Program-made: the position numbers and the translations under genes | Notes under the pieces: model-generated | Databases searched by the model: none | What the model was told of the DNA's origin: nothing | Seen by the model: the letters and a program-made list of their open reading frames with translations, nothing else | DNA from: Mycobacterium sp. ACS4054 | Lineage (GTDB): Bacteria; Actinomycetota; Actinomycetes; Mycobacteriales; Mycobacteriaceae | DNA length: 64,000 nt | Assembly: GCF_001667275.1 (NCBI RefSeq) | Contig: NZ_LZHV01000054.1 | Location: forward strand, 29,747 to 93,746 | Direction of reading: 5' to 3' | In this document: piece by piece, positions 45,759-55,979 of the stretch | Layout of the letters: the number at the start of each line of letters is the position of its first letter | How positions within the stretch are numbered: position 1 is the stretch's first letter

Positions 45759-46727
45759 ATGCGCGTTCGGCCGCTGATGCTGTTCACCGCCACTGCGGCG
45801 GTGGCGTTGGTGGTGGCCGCCGGGTGCGAGGCAAAAGTGCAGGCCAAGGCCTACAACTTCCCGGTTTACGTCACCGGAGACCGCGGTCTGCGCCAACCCG
45901 CCCCGCAGGCGGCCCAGCTGATGCTCGAAGCGGTCAAGCCGCCGCAGCCGGAGCCGCAACTGGCGATCCCGGGCCCCGTCGGCCTGCAGGCGCGGGTGCA
46001 GCAGGCCACCGACGAGGCCGCCGCCGCCGGGGCCGCGCTGTCGGTCGCGATCCTCGACCGCAACACCCACCAGCTGGTCTCCACGGGCAACGGCCAGGTC
46101 ATCGGCACCGCGTCGGTGGCCAAGCTGTTCATCGCCGACGACCTGCTGCTGCACGAATCCCAGGGCAAGGCCACGCTGAGCGCGGACGACCGGCAGGCGT
46201 TGGACGTCATGCTGCAGTCCTCCGACGACGGTGCGGCCGAAAGGTTCTGGGGTCAGGGTGGCGAGAACGCCATCATCACGGCGGTCGCGGCGCGCTACGG
46301 GCTCGCGTCGACCACGCCGCCCAGCGACGGGCGCTGGTGGAACACCATGAGCTCGATGACCGACCTGATCCGCTACTACGAGATGCTGCTCGACGGATCG
46401 GGCGGGCTGCCCGCCGACAAGGCGAAGGTCATCGTCGACGATTTGGCCCGGTCCACCCCGAACGGGCTCGACGGCTACCCGCAGCGCTTCGGCATCCCGG
46501 ACGGTCTGTACGCCGAACCGGTGGCGGTCAAGCAGGGCTGGATGTGCTGCATCGGCAGCGACTGGATGCACCTGTCGACGGGCGTGATCGGCGCCGACCG
46601 CCGCTACATCATGGTGGTGCAGTCCCTGCAGCCCTCGGACGACGCCACCGCCCGCGACACCATCACCCGGGCGGTCAAGACGATATTTCCCGAGGGCCGG
46701 ACCGACCCGCTGCGCCGCGGGCTCTAA
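45759..46727 (+). CDS. lppW: LppW, beta-lactamase-like lipoprotein
   Basis: 322 residues. A lipobox (VVAAGC) makes it a lipoprotein. The rest resembles a serine beta-lactamase/PBP fold: [16 protein letters not shown] has an Sxx[12 protein letters not shown] stands for the SxN and [10 protein letters not shown] for the KTG, both altered (SDD and KQG). It keeps the nucleophile pair but may not hydrolyse beta-lactams; it could bind peptidoglycan precursors. Rv2905 is the M. tuberculosis relative. Strong ribosome site. Its stop overlaps trmD's stop. Confidence 0.9.
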   Translation: MRVRPLMLFTATAAVALVVAAGCEAKVQAKAYNFPVYVTGDRGLRQPAPQAAQLMLEAVKPPQPEPQLAIPGPVGLQARVQQATDEAAAAGAALSVAILDRNTHQLVSTGNGQVIGTASVAKLFIADDLLLHESQGKATLSADDRQALDVMLQSSDDGAAERFWGQGGENAIITAVAARYGLASTTPPSDGRWWNTMSSMTDLIRYYEMLLDGSGGLPADKAKVIVDDLARSTPNGLDGYPQRFGIPDGLYAEPVAVKQGWMCCIGSDWMHLSTGVIGADRRYIMVVQSLQPSDDATARDTITRAVKTIFPEGRTDPLRRGL

Positions 46728-47419
46728 TCGGAGGGGTCCAGGAGCTCCGGGCGCCGTTCGCGGGTGCGCCGCAGCGAAACCTCCCGCCGCCACGCGGCGA
46801 CGCGCGCGTGGTCGCCGGACAGCAGCACCTCGGGCACGTCGAGCCCGCGCCAGCTCGGCGGCCGGGTATAGCTGGGCCCCTCGAGCAGCCGGTCCAGGGC
46901 CGGCGAGTGCGAATCCTGTTGATGTGACGCCGGATTGCCGAGCACACCGTCGAGCAGGCGCACCACGGCCTCGATCATCACCACCGCCGCCGACTCCCCA
47001 CCGGGCAGCACGTAGTCGCCGATCGAGACCTCTTCGACCCGCATCCGCCTGGCGGCGTCGTCGATCACCCGCTGGTCGATCCCCTCGTAGCGACCGCACG
47101 CGAACACCAGGTGCGATTCGGCGCTCCACCGCTGGGCATCGGCCTGCGTGAACAATCGGCCCGCGGGCGTCGGGACCACCAAAACCGTTGCATCCGAACA
47201 GATTTCGTCCAGCGCCTCGCCCCACACCGGGGCCTTCATCACCATCCCGGGGCCACCGCCGTAGGGGGCGTCGTCGACCGAGCGGTGCACGTCGTGCGTC
47301 CAGCCGCGCAGGTCGTGCACCCGCAGGTCGACCAGGCCCGAACCAATCGCCTTGCCGGGCAACGATTGCCGCAGCGGATCCAGGAAGGCCGGGAAGATGC
47401 TGACGACGTCGATCCTCAT
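46724..47419 (-). CDS. trmD: TrmD, tRNA (guanine-N1)-methyltransferase
   Basis: 231 residues. TrmD methylates G37 of tRNAs, stopping frameshifts. [60 protein letters not shown] and SYTRP form the knotted SAM site and tRNA contacts. Full length. It overlaps rimM by four bases (ATGA) and closes the rpsP-khpA-rimM-trmD operon. Confidence 0.97.
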   Translation of the reverse strand: MRIDVVSIFPAFLDPLRQSLPGKAIGSGLVDLRVHDLRGWTHDVHRSVDDAPYGGGPGMVMKAPVWGEALDEICSDATVLVVPTPAGRLFTQADAQRWSAESHLVFACGRYEGIDQRVIDDAARRMRVEEVSIGDYVLPGGESAAVVMIEAVVRLLDGVLGNPASHQQDSHSPALDRLLEGPSYTRPPSWRGLDVPEVLLSGDHARVAAWRREVSLRRTRERRPELLDPSD

Positions 47420-47937
47420 GCCAGATCCAGCAGGCCCTCGGGCGGATCGATCTCCACGACCCGGTCATCGAGCGACACCGACGTGACGATCGCGCCGACG
47501 AACGGCACCAACACCTCCCCGCCGTCGCCCCGGCGCACCGCCAGCAGCTCGCCGCCGGCGGTGTGCAGCACCTCGGCGACGACCCCGACGTCCCGGCCCG
47601 CCACGGTGCGCACGTGCAACCCTTCGAGCTGGTGGTCGTAGTAGGTGTCCGGCTCGTCGATGGCGGGCAGGTCTGCGGAATCGACGACGAACACCGTGCC
47701 GCGCAGCGCGTCGGCGGAATCGCGGTCGCTCACCCCGGCCAACCGCACCAGCAGCCGCCCGCCGTGTTCGCGCGCGCTCTCGACGACGAAGTCGCGTTCC
47801 CCACCGCCGCGAGATGCCTTGCCGCGCAAGGTGTTACCCGGCGCGAAGCGGGCGGCGGGGTCGTCGGTGCGAATCTCGACGACGACCTCGCCGCCGATCC
47901 CGTGCGCCTTCGCGACGCGCCCGACGGTCAACTCCAA
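47416..47937 (-). CDS. rimM: RimM, 16S rRNA maturation factor
   Basis: 173 residues. RimM helps assemble the 30S head around S19. Starting at TTG (47937), it runs [19 protein letters not shown], then [16 protein letters not shown] and [15 protein letters not shown] with a late LVPFVGAIV. The ATG at 47946-47944 is out of frame, and no in-frame ATG is near; TTG has a GGAAC ribosome site. The other frames upstream are shadows of khpA. Confidence 0.93.
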   Translation of the reverse strand: MELTVGRVAKAHGIGGEVVVEIRTDDPAARFAPGNTLRGKASRGGGERDFVVESAREHGGRLLVRLAGVSDRDSADALRGTVFVVDSADLPAIDEPDTYYDHQLEGLHVRTVAGRDVGVVAEVLHTAGGELLAVRRGDGGEVLVPFVGAIVTSVSLDDRVVEIDPPEGLLDLA

Positions 47938-47953
47938 CGGAGTTCCATCAGCG

Positions 47954-48196
47954 CTACTGGTCGGTGTCCACCACGTCGACGCGGATGCCGCGGCCACCGA
48001 TGCCGGCGACCAGCGTGCGCAGGGCGGTCGCGGTGCGCCCGCCACGGCCGATCACCTTGCCCAGGTCGTCGGGATGGACGTGGACCTCGACAGTGCGGCC
48101 TCGGCGGCTGGTCACCATGTCCACCCGGACGTCGTCGGGGTTGTCGACGATCCCCCGGACCAGGTGCTCCACCGCGTCAACGACGACCGTGCTCAC
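47954..48196 (-). CDS. khpA: KhpA, KH-domain RNA-binding protein
   Basis: 80 residues. One KH domain with GRGG ([17 protein letters not shown]) and a [18 protein letters not shown] lead. KhpA binds small RNAs and influences cell division in other Gram-positive bacteria. The M. tuberculosis match is Rv2908c. It lies between rimM and rpsP, five bases from the rpsP stop. Confidence 0.93.
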   Translation of the reverse strand: MSTVVVDAVEHLVRGIVDNPDDVRVDMVTSRRGRTVEVHVHPDDLGKVIGRGGRTATALRTLVAGIGGRGIRVDVVDTDQ

Positions 48197-48201
48197 GCCC
48201 G

Positions 48202-48729
48202 TCAGCTTTCGGTGCTCGGCGCGGCCTGCTCGCCGCCCTCGGCGGGGGTCTCAGCGGCGGGCTCGGCGGGGGCCTCAGCTGCGGCCTCGGCGGGGGTCTC
48301 AGCGGCGGCCTCAGGCTCGGCGGCCTTCGCGGCCTTCTTGGCCGGCGCCTTCTTCTTCGGCTTCGCGGCCTCGGTGGTGGGACCGCCCTCGGCCTCGGCC
48401 AGCGCGGCGTTGAACAGGTCGAGCTTGCTGGGCTTGGGCGGGGCGACCTTCAACCGGCCCTCGGCGCCGGGCAGGCCCTTGAACTTCTGCCAGTCGCCGG
48501 TGATCTTCAGCAGCTTGAGCACGGGCTCGGTGGGCTGAGCGCCCACGGACAGCCAGTACTGGGCGCGCTCGGAGTTGATCTCGATGAGGCTCGGGTCTTC
48601 CTTCGGGTGGTAGCGACCGATGACCTCGATGGAGCGACCGTCGCGGCGCGTGCGCGCGTCGGCGACGGCGATGCGGTACTGGGGATTGCGGATCTTGCCA
48701 AGCCGGGTGAGCTTGATCTTCACAGCCAT
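48202..48729 (-). CDS. rpsP: RpsP, ribosomal protein S16 with Ala/Glu/Pro repeat tail
   Basis: 175 residues. S16 core: [64 protein letters not shown]. The last 60 or so residues are a Lys/Ala, then Glu/Pro/Ala-rich tail with 8-residue repeats, longer than the 162-residue M. tuberculosis protein as I recall. Start at 48729 has a purine-rich site. First gene of the rpsP-khpA-rimM-trmD operon. Confidence 0.97.
   Translation of the reverse strand: MAVKIKLTRLGKIRNPQYRIAVADARTRRDGRSIEVIGRYHPKEDPSLIEINSERAQYWLSVGAQPTEPVLKLLKITGDWQKFKGLPGAEGRLKVAPPKPSKLDLFNAALAEAEGGPTTEAAKPKKKAPAKKAAKAAEPEAAAETPAEAAAEAPAEPAAETPAEGGEQAAPSTES
48241..48308. repeat. 24-base tandem repeat, three copies, in the rpsP tail
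   Basis: Copies of GGCGGGGGTCTCAGCGGCGG start at 48241, 48265 (two changes) and 48289. They code an E-T/A-P-A-E-type octapeptide on the minus strand. The period keeps the frame, so the S16 tail length could vary between strains. Confidence 0.7.
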
Positions 48730-48895
48730 GGTTAAGCGAATTCTCCTGTGTGTCACGCTGCAATTCAGCGATCGGGGCGGGATGCCCGGATCCGGTTTTG
48801 CCTCGAGTGTGATGACCGGGACGCGATCGTGATCGCGCCGCGGACGGACAGCCGCCCATTGTGCCAGACAGCCGTGCCCAAGCAGAAATTTGCGC

Positions 48896-49177
48896 TCAGT
48901 CGTCGATGTGCGTGGGTGGGTTACTGAATTCGAAACCCCATGGATGCAGGTCAGGACCCATCATGTCGCAGCGAGTGGCGCCGCGGGAACCCGCCCCACC
49001 ATAGGCGGAGTAGAACACCACGCAGCGTTGCCAGGTGCCGTCCGGACCAACCGGTCCGTCACACCTACTGGCGGACAACCCGCCGTACAGGCAGCCGGCG
49101 CCGGCGGGTGGCGCCGAGACGATCAAGCCACCGGCCGTCAGGGCGGCAGCCAGTCCCCCGACGATGCTGCGCCTCAT
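48896..49177 (-). CDS. small secreted cysteine-containing CDGP-type protein
   Basis: 93 residues. A signal peptide ([27 protein letters not shown]) precedes a mature part with a [16 protein letters not shown] stretch and three more Cys/Met-rich turns ([15 protein letters not shown]). The CDGP motif is a mycobacterial small secreted protein hallmark as I recall. Function unknown; the paired cysteines suggest disulfides. Not in the Rv2910c place of M. tuberculosis, where the NTF2-like gene follows as here. Confidence 0.75.
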   Translation of the reverse strand: MRRSIVGGLAAALTAGGLIVSAPPAGAGCLYGGLSASRCDGPVGPDGTWQRCVVFYSAYGGAGSRGATRCDMMGPDLHPWGFEFSNPPTHIDD

Positions 49178-49222
49178 GGTGCCTCCCGTGCGAATGGCTG
49201 AGCCGGCTCGATCTTGCCGCGT

Positions 49223-49642
49223 CTACATGACCTTCTGGAACACCTTGGCCTCCACCCGGCGCGTCATCCGCCAGCCCTCGGCCGTGCGCAGGAACTCGTC
49301 GTCGTACCAGAGCCCGCAGAACAGCACCTGCTCCTTGTCGCCGCCGAGCACCATCGGGTTGAAGCAGATCACCCGCGACGAGGCCGTGTCGCCGTCGATT
49401 CGCACCGAGAAGTTGCCCAGCATGTGCGCGTACACCGGGAAGTTCGGCAGCACCTCCGACAGCCACTTCTTGACCTCCGGATAGTGGCCCTCGATGCCCC
49501 CGAGCGCGGTGTAGTCGATGTACGCGTCCGGGGTGAACACCTTGTCGAGGTCGTCGAATCGGCGCTGGTCAATGGCGGTCGAATAGTCGACCAGCAGCTG
49601 CTGGATCTCTAGGCGGTCGGAAATCTCGGCCAGGCTCAACAT
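49223..49642 (-). CDS. SnoaL/NTF2-like protein (Rv2910c-like)
   Basis: 139 residues from ATG at 49642. The cone-shaped NTF2 fold opens SLAEISDRLEIQQLLVDYSTAIDQRRFDDL and continues DKVFTPDAYIDYTALG, EVKKWLSEVLP, RVICFNPMV and FCGLWYDDEF. Members act as isomerases, hydratases or ligand binders; the role here is unknown. The longer frame start at 49795 runs over dacB2. It is divergent from dacB2, with 58 bases between starts. Confidence 0.85.
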   Translation of the reverse strand: MLSLAEISDRLEIQQLLVDYSTAIDQRRFDDLDKVFTPDAYIDYTALGGIEGHYPEVKKWLSEVLPNFPVYAHMLGNFSVRIDGDTASSRVICFNPMVLGGDKEQVLFCGLWYDDEFLRTAEGWRMTRRVEAKVFQKVM

Positions 49643-49700
49643 GCCTGGGACAGTACTGAAAATCCGCACCGCAGTGGCCCGGAAGTTAGACTTTCGGCCC

Positions 49701-50585
49701 ATGCGAAAGCTCATGGCCTTCAGGGTCGGCGTCGCGGCCCTGCTCACGGTCGGTGCGTGCGGCGCCACCGCCCCCGCGTCGTGGGCCGACGCCATGCAGC
49801 CCGTCGGCTCGGTGCCGATCCCGGACGGCCCGGCCCAGACCTGGATCGTGGCCGACCTGGACAGCGGTCAGGTGCTGGCCGGACGCGACCAGAACGTGGC
49901 CCACCCGCCGGCCAGCACCATCAAGGTGTTGTTGGCGCTGGTGACGCTGGACCAGGTCAGCCTGGACTCCACCGTGGTCGCCGACACCGCCGACACCCAG
50001 GTGGAGTGCAACTGCGTCGGCGTCAAACCGGGCCACCTCTACACCGCGCGACAACTGCTCGACGGCCTGCTGCTGGTCTCGGGCAACGACGCCGCCAACA
50101 CGCTGGCGCACCTGCTGGGCGGCCCGGAGGCGACGGTCGCCAAGATGAACGCCAAGGCAGCGTCGCTGGGCGCCACGAGCACCCACGCCTCGACGCCGTC
50201 CGGCCTGGACGGGCCCGGCGGATCGGGCTCCTCGACGGCCCACGACTTGGCCGTCATCTTCCGCGCCGCGATGGCCAACCCGGTGTTCGCCCAGATCACC
50301 GCCGAGCCGTCGGCGATGTTCCCCGGCGATCACGGCGATGTACCGATCACCAATCAGGACGAGCTGTTGGCGCGCTACCCCGGCGCGATCGGCGGCAAGA
50401 CCGGCTTCACCGACGCCGCCCGCAAGACCTTCGTGGGGGCGGCCGCCCGCGGCGGCCTGCGGCTGGTCATCGCCATGATGTACGGCCTGGTGAAGACCGG
50501 CGGCCCGAGCTACTGGGACCAGGCGGCGACGCTGTTCGACTGGGGCTTCGCGCTCAACCCACAGTCCAGCATCGGCTCGCTATAG
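49701..50585 (+). CDS. dacB2: DacB2-like D-alanyl-D-alanine carboxypeptidase
   Basis: 294 residues. A signal peptide or lipoprotein-like lead (LLTVGACGATAPASWADA) precedes a class C/S11 carboxypeptidase that trims stem peptides of peptidoglycan. SxxK is in PPASTIKVLLALV, SGN in LLVSGNDAANTL, and KTG in IGGKTGFTDAARK. All catalytic motifs are present. Start at 49701. Stop overlaps the convergent tetR stop by six bases. Confidence 0.93.
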   Translation: MRKLMAFRVGVAALLTVGACGATAPASWADAMQPVGSVPIPDGPAQTWIVADLDSGQVLAGRDQNVAHPPASTIKVLLALVTLDQVSLDSTVVADTADTQVECNCVGVKPGHLYTARQLLDGLLLVSGNDAANTLAHLLGGPEATVAKMNAKAASLGATSTHASTPSGLDGPGGSGSSTAHDLAVIFRAAMANPVFAQITAEPSAMFPGDHGDVPITNQDELLARYPGAIGGKTGFTDAARKTFVGAAARGGLRLVIAMMYGLVKTGGPSYWDQAATLFDWGFALNPQSSIGSL

Positions 50586-51182
50586 GCCCGCGCCCGGGGC
50601 GGCCGCGGACAGCAGCGTCATCAGCATCGGAATTCGTTGCTCGGCGATCTGCGGCTGCGGCAGCACCCCCTCCACCACCGCCGCGCCGTCGAACACGTTG
50701 GTCAGCACCGCCACGAGCACCGGGAAGGTGTCCTCTCCGAAATTCTCGGCGCCCGGCAGCGTGCGCGCGGCCTCGTGGATTTTCGTGGAGTACTGCCGCA
50801 GCTCGTGTTGCAAAGTGTCCCTGAGCTTTTCGTCGGTGCGCGCCGCGACCAGCAGTTCGTAGAGCACGGCGTTGGTGGGGGCGGCGGTGACGTCGCGCAG
50901 GATCGCCAGGGCGGCTTCGAGCGCCGGACGGTCCGGCGGTATTTCGGCGACCCGCTTGGTGAACGTCTCGAGCTGACGCCGCAGCACCTCGGACGCGGTG
51001 GCCGCCATGAAGTCGCCCATGGTCTCGAAGTGCCGGAACAGGGCGCCCACGGACACGCCCGCACGTTTGGTGATCACGGCGGCCGACGCCCGCGCGTATC
51101 CGACCTCGATGATGGTCTCGATGCACGCGTCAAGGAGCCGGCCGACGGTCTCCTCCCTACGCTGCTGCTGGGTTCTGGCCAT
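50580..51182 (-). CDS. TetR-family regulator (Rv2912c-like)
   Basis: 200 residues. The N-terminal helix-turn-helix reads RLLDACIETIIEVGYARASAAVITKRAGVSVGALFRHF with a late GDFMAATASEVLRR. The remainder is a helical ligand-binding domain. It lies one base downstream of the D-aminoacylase gene on the same strand, so it probably regulates that pathway. The ligand is unknown. Confidence 0.93.
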   Translation of the reverse strand: MARTQQQRREETVGRLLDACIETIIEVGYARASAAVITKRAGVSVGALFRHFETMGDFMAATASEVLRRQLETFTKRVAEIPPDRPALEAALAILRDVTAAPTNAVLYELLVAARTDEKLRDTLQHELRQYSTKIHEAARTLPGAENFGEDTFPVLVAVLTNVFDGAAVVEGVLPQPQIAEQRIPMLMTLLSAAAPGAGL

Positions 51183-51183
51183 G

Positions 51184-52974
51184 TCACACCCCGATTTTCA
51201 GCGCGCTCCGGCCCCGGTGCCGCTGGCCCGCGCGCAGGTATCGGCCCGATTTCACGGTTTGGCCGTAGCCGTCGCGGAATCGGCCCGCCCGGAAGACGAC
51301 CGCGCCGCCGACACCGGTCGCGACGACGGCGTCGTCGTTGCGGTTGACCATGCGCCGCAGGCCCCCGTAGAAGGGCACCTCTTCTTCGTAGTAGCCCTCG
51401 ACCGCGTCGTTGAGCCCGCTCGGGTCGATCACCACGAAGTCCGCGCGGTCGCCCTGGCGCAGCGTGCCGGCGTCAACGCCGAACCACTCCCCGAGCTCAC
51501 CGGTCAGGCGGTGCACCGCCTGCTCGATGGGCATGAACGGCGCGCCGGCCCGGTAGGCGTCGCGGACCCGCTTGAGCAGCTTCACGGGGAAGTTGTAGAA
51601 GGCCATGTTGCGCAGATGCGCGCCGGCGTCCGAGAAGCCCATGTGCACGCTGCCTTCCCTGGCGAGCGCGTCCAGCAGTTTGGGCCGATGGTTGGCGACG
51701 GTGGTCGTCCACCGGACGTTGCGCTCGCCGTTCTCGACGAGCACGTCGAGGAAGGCGTCGAGCGGGTGCAGCTTGCGCTCGTCGGCGATGGCGCCAAAGC
51801 TCTTGCCGATCAACGATTTATCGGGGCATTCGACGATCACCGCGTCGTGGAAGTCGCGGTGCCACAACGACGGGCCGAGCTTGACGCGGTCGAACTCGCG
51901 CCGGAACTGGCGGCGGTATTCCTCGTCGGCCAGTAACTCGTTGCGCTCCAACTGATCCCGTAGGTGCAAGGCCGCCGTCCCGGCGCCGAACTCCTCGAAG
52001 ACCGGCAGGTCGATCCCGTCGGAGTACAGCTCGAACGGCACCGGCAGATGCTGGAACCGCACGCTCGAGCCCAGCAGCTTGTTCAGCAGCCGGGTCCCCG
52101 GGCCGAAGACGTACACCGACAGTGGCATCGACTTGGCGTCGGCCGAAACCAGCATGCTCATACGAACGCCCTTGCCCCGGTTGAGGATTCGGCTGCTCGC
52201 CAGGAAGAACAGGATCCCGGTCGACGGCTTGGCCACGTTGGGCGCGCTCTGCAGAATGCGGCCGCGCTTGCGCAGCACCTTGATCAGCCTGCGCCGCTCG
52301 CGCCAGGTCGCGAAGGTGGACGGCAGCGCCCGCGACCGAAAACGCTCGCCGTCGAGCTTGTCGATGGGCGCGTCCATCCCCGACATGCCGAGCACGCCGG
52401 CGTCGAGCGCCTCTTCGAGCAGGGCCGCCATCTTCTCCACCTCGGCGTCGGTGGGCTTGACGGCGGCGTCGGTGGCCCGATCGAGCCCCAGCACTGCGGT
52501 CCGCAGGTCCGAATGGCCCAGCAGCGAGCCGATGTTCGGCCCGAGCGGCAAGGCGTCGATCGCCTTGATGTAGTCCGCCGCGGTGGACCACGTCTTGTTT
52601 TGCAGTGCGCCGTAGACGAATTCGCGCGGCACGGCCTCGACGCGGCTGAACAGGTCGGCGGCGTCCTCGGAGCTGGCGTAGACCGTCGACAGCGAGCAGT
52701 TTCCCAGCAACACGGTGGTGACCCCGTGGCGCACGGACTCCCGCAGGCCCGGGTCCAGCAACACCTCGGCGTCGTAGTGCGTGTGCACGTCGATGAAGCC
52801 GGGGACGACCCACTTGCCGGCCGCGTCGATCACCTCGGGGCAACCCGCCTCGTCCAGCGGCGCGTCCGACACCGTGGCCACGACGCCGTCGCGGATACCC
52901 AGCGTGCGGGTCCGCGGCGCGGCGCCGGTCCCGTCGAACCACAGCCCGTCACGAATGATCACGTCGTAAGCCAC
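51184..52974 (-). CDS. N-acyl-D-amino-acid deacylase / D-aminoacylase-like amidohydrolase (Rv2913c-like)
   Basis: 596 residues, the size of Rv2913c. It starts AYDVIIRDGLWFDGTGAAPRTRTLGIRDG and has PGFIDVHTHYDAEVLLDP with metal ligands, GHSDLRTAVLG, and HMGFSDAGAHLRNMAFYNFP with the Asp. Such enzymes deacylate N-acyl-D-amino acids. The C-terminus has a VEGYYEEEVPFYGGLRRM stretch. Tight spacing with tetR (one base) suggests a regulated operon. Confidence 0.9.
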   Translation of the reverse strand: MAYDVIIRDGLWFDGTGAAPRTRTLGIRDGVVATVSDAPLDEAGCPEVIDAAGKWVVPGFIDVHTHYDAEVLLDPGLRESVRHGVTTVLLGNCSLSTVYASSEDAADLFSRVEAVPREFVYGALQNKTWSTAADYIKAIDALPLGPNIGSLLGHSDLRTAVLGLDRATDAAVKPTDAEVEKMAALLEEALDAGVLGMSGMDAPIDKLDGERFRSRALPSTFATWRERRRLIKVLRKRGRILQSAPNVAKPSTGILFFLASSRILNRGKGVRMSMLVSADAKSMPLSVYVFGPGTRLLNKLLGSSVRFQHLPVPFELYSDGIDLPVFEEFGAGTAALHLRDQLERNELLADEEYRRQFRREFDRVKLGPSLWHRDFHDAVIVECPDKSLIGKSFGAIADERKLHPLDAFLDVLVENGERNVRWTTTVANHRPKLLDALAREGSVHMGFSDAGAHLRNMAFYNFPVKLLKRVRDAYRAGAPFMPIEQAVHRLTGELGEWFGVDAGTLRQGDRADFVVIDPSGLNDAVEGYYEEEVPFYGGLRRMVNRNDDAVVATGVGGAVVFRAGRFRDGYGQTVKSGRYLRAGQRHRGRSALKIGV

Positions 52975-53065
52975 TTTTTCCTCCAGGTCGTCGTGGTGGA
53001 ACCGACCGTAACATAGATAGCAAGCACTCGCAATCTTTTTGCCAGGGCGTGTCGCCCTCCCCCGT

Positions 53066-54163
53066 CTACGCCTGCGGGCGGAACACCCGGCCGCGCAATA
53101 TCACCAGGTCAGGGCGGCGAAGCACGGCCGGGCCGGAGCGCGGGTCGTCGGCGAAGCACAGCAGGTCGGCTGGCGCGCCGTGGTCTAGCACCGGGCGCCC
53201 CAGCCATCCGCGGGCGTCCCAGCACGCCGCGCCCAGCGCCTCGGTCGGGCCCATCCCGATGCGCTTGAGCGCCTCGACCTCGTCGGCGATGCGTCCGGGC
53301 GCGACCATGGTGCCGGCATCGCTGCCGGCGTAGATCGGCACGCCCGCCTCGCGGGCCGCGGCAATCCGGTCCAGACCGCGGGCGTGCAGGTCGCGCATGT
53401 GGGCGGCGTAGACCGGGTACTTCGCGGCGGCCGCCTCGGCGATGCCGGGGAAGTTCTCCACGATGTTGACGAGCGTCGGGACCAGGACGGTGCCGTGCTC
53501 GAGCATCAGCGCGACGGCCTCGTCGGTGAGGCCGGTGCCGTGCTCGATGCAGTCGATGCCGGCCTTGATCAGGCCGGGCAGCGCGTCCTCGCTGAAAACG
53601 TGCGCGGTCACCCGCGCGCCATGGGCGTGCGCGGTCTCGATCGCGGCCTTGAGCACGTCGTCGGACCACAGCGGGGCGAGATCGCCGACGCTGCGGTCGA
53701 TCCAGTCCCCGACCAGCTTGATCCAGCCGTCCCCCCGCTTGGCCTCCTCGGCGACCGCCTGCGGCAGCTGCCATTCGTCTTCCAGTTCGCGCGAGAAGCC
53801 CGCCGCATAGCGCTTGGGCCGGGCCAGGTGCTTGCCGGCGCGGATGATGCGCGGCAGATCGTCGTGCTCGTCGAGGCTGCGGGTGTCGGTGGGTGAGCCG
53901 CAGTCCCGCAACAGCAGCGCGCCGACGTCGCGTTCGATTTCGGCCTGGGCGATCGCGTCGTCGATCGGGATCTCGCCGTGCTCGCCGAGGCCGACGTGGC
54001 AGTGGGCGTCGACGAGTCCGGGCACGATCCAGCCTTGAAACCCAGACGAGCCGAAGACGGTGTCGGCCCCGGCCACGGGCTCGGTGCTGATGCGCCCGTC
54101 GACGACCCACAACTCGGTTGGGGTCTCGTCGGGCAGCCCGACACCTCGCACGTGCAGGCGCAC
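53066..54163 (-). CDS. metal-dependent amidohydrolase (Rv2915c-like)
   Basis: 365 residues from GTG at 54163. Amidohydrolase core: PGLVDAHCHVGLGEHGEIPID with two His ligands, a Lys-rich WIKLVGDWIDRS, HVFSEDALPGLI-KAGIDCIEHG, and IYAGSDAGTMVAPGRIADE with the Asp. The substrate is a lactam, urea or amidine not readable from sequence. In M. tuberculosis pknI lies between this and the previous gene as I recall; it is absent here. Confidence 0.9.
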   Translation of the reverse strand: MRLHVRGVGLPDETPTELWVVDGRISTEPVAGADTVFGSSGFQGWIVPGLVDAHCHVGLGEHGEIPIDDAIAQAEIERDVGALLLRDCGSPTDTRSLDEHDDLPRIIRAGKHLARPKRYAAGFSRELEDEWQLPQAVAEEAKRGDGWIKLVGDWIDRSVGDLAPLWSDDVLKAAIETAHAHGARVTAHVFSEDALPGLIKAGIDCIEHGTGLTDEAVALMLEHGTVLVPTLVNIVENFPGIAEAAAAKYPVYAAHMRDLHARGLDRIAAAREAGVPIYAGSDAGTMVAPGRIADEVEALKRIGMGPTEALGAACWDARGWLGRPVLDHGAPADLLCFADDPRSGPAVLRRPDLVILRGRVFRPQA

Positions 54164-54170
54164 GGCGCGG

Positions 54171-54226
54171 CTAGTCCCGATGGTGACGACCCGCTTCGCC
54201 CGGCTTCGCCGCGCTCGCGATCGTCA

Positions 54227-54229
<3 letters not shown>
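54171..54229. repeat. mosaic intergenic palindromic element before amidohydrolase
   Basis: Between the ffh stop and the amidohydrolase start. CTAGT at 54171 and ACTAG at 54226-54230 bracket GGTGACGAC ... GATCGTCAC, with TTCGCCCGGCTTCGCCGCG in the middle. The GCGCTCGCGATCGTCAC motif resembles other mycobacterial intergenic repeats. Read as a dispersed repeat or transcription-termination element. Confidence 0.5.
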
Positions 54230-55792
<1,563 letters not shown>

Positions 55793-55800
55793 CCCGCCAG

Positions 55801-55880
55801 CCTAGTGGTACTGCAAGCGCGGCGAAGCCGGGCGCAGCAGGTGCCACTAAATCGGACCTAGTGGTACTGCGAGCGCGGCG
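55801..55880. repeat. two 24-base direct repeats (CCTAGTGGTACTGC-type)
   Basis: The repeat CCTAGTGGTACTGCRAGCGCGGCG occurs at 55801-55824 and 55857-55880, one base differing. It is immediately upstream of ffh and adjoins the large palindrome at 55897-55945. A similar GCGAGCGCGGCGAAGCCGGGCG motif occurs in the repeat at 54171. Confidence 0.6.
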
Positions 55881-55896
55881 GCCCGTCGACCGCGAC

Positions 55897-55945
55897 ACTG
55901 AAACCACGCACACGACACGCCGAAGAACGTGTGCGTGGTTTCAGT
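55897..55945. repeat. large perfect palindrome with 18-base arms between divergent genes
   Basis: ACTGAAACCACGCACACG at 55897-55914 is the exact reverse complement of 55928-55945, with a 13-base loop. It lies between the divergent starts of ffh and the alpha/beta hydrolase, so it is not an ordinary terminator. It could be a protein-binding site, a mobile-repeat scar or an element of the mycobacterial intergenic repeat family. Confidence 0.75.
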
Positions 55946-55979
55946 CTCGAGGAAGCGGCGCGCGGGCTTGAATGGCCTC

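Noticed and set aside
47938..48045. A longer RimM starting upstream
   Set aside because: The extra 36 residues are coded by the reverse frame of khpA and do not resemble the family.
55897..55945. Reading the large palindrome as an intrinsic terminator
   Set aside because: It lies between divergent starts, so no transcript needs to end there in either direction, and no U-run follows on either strand.
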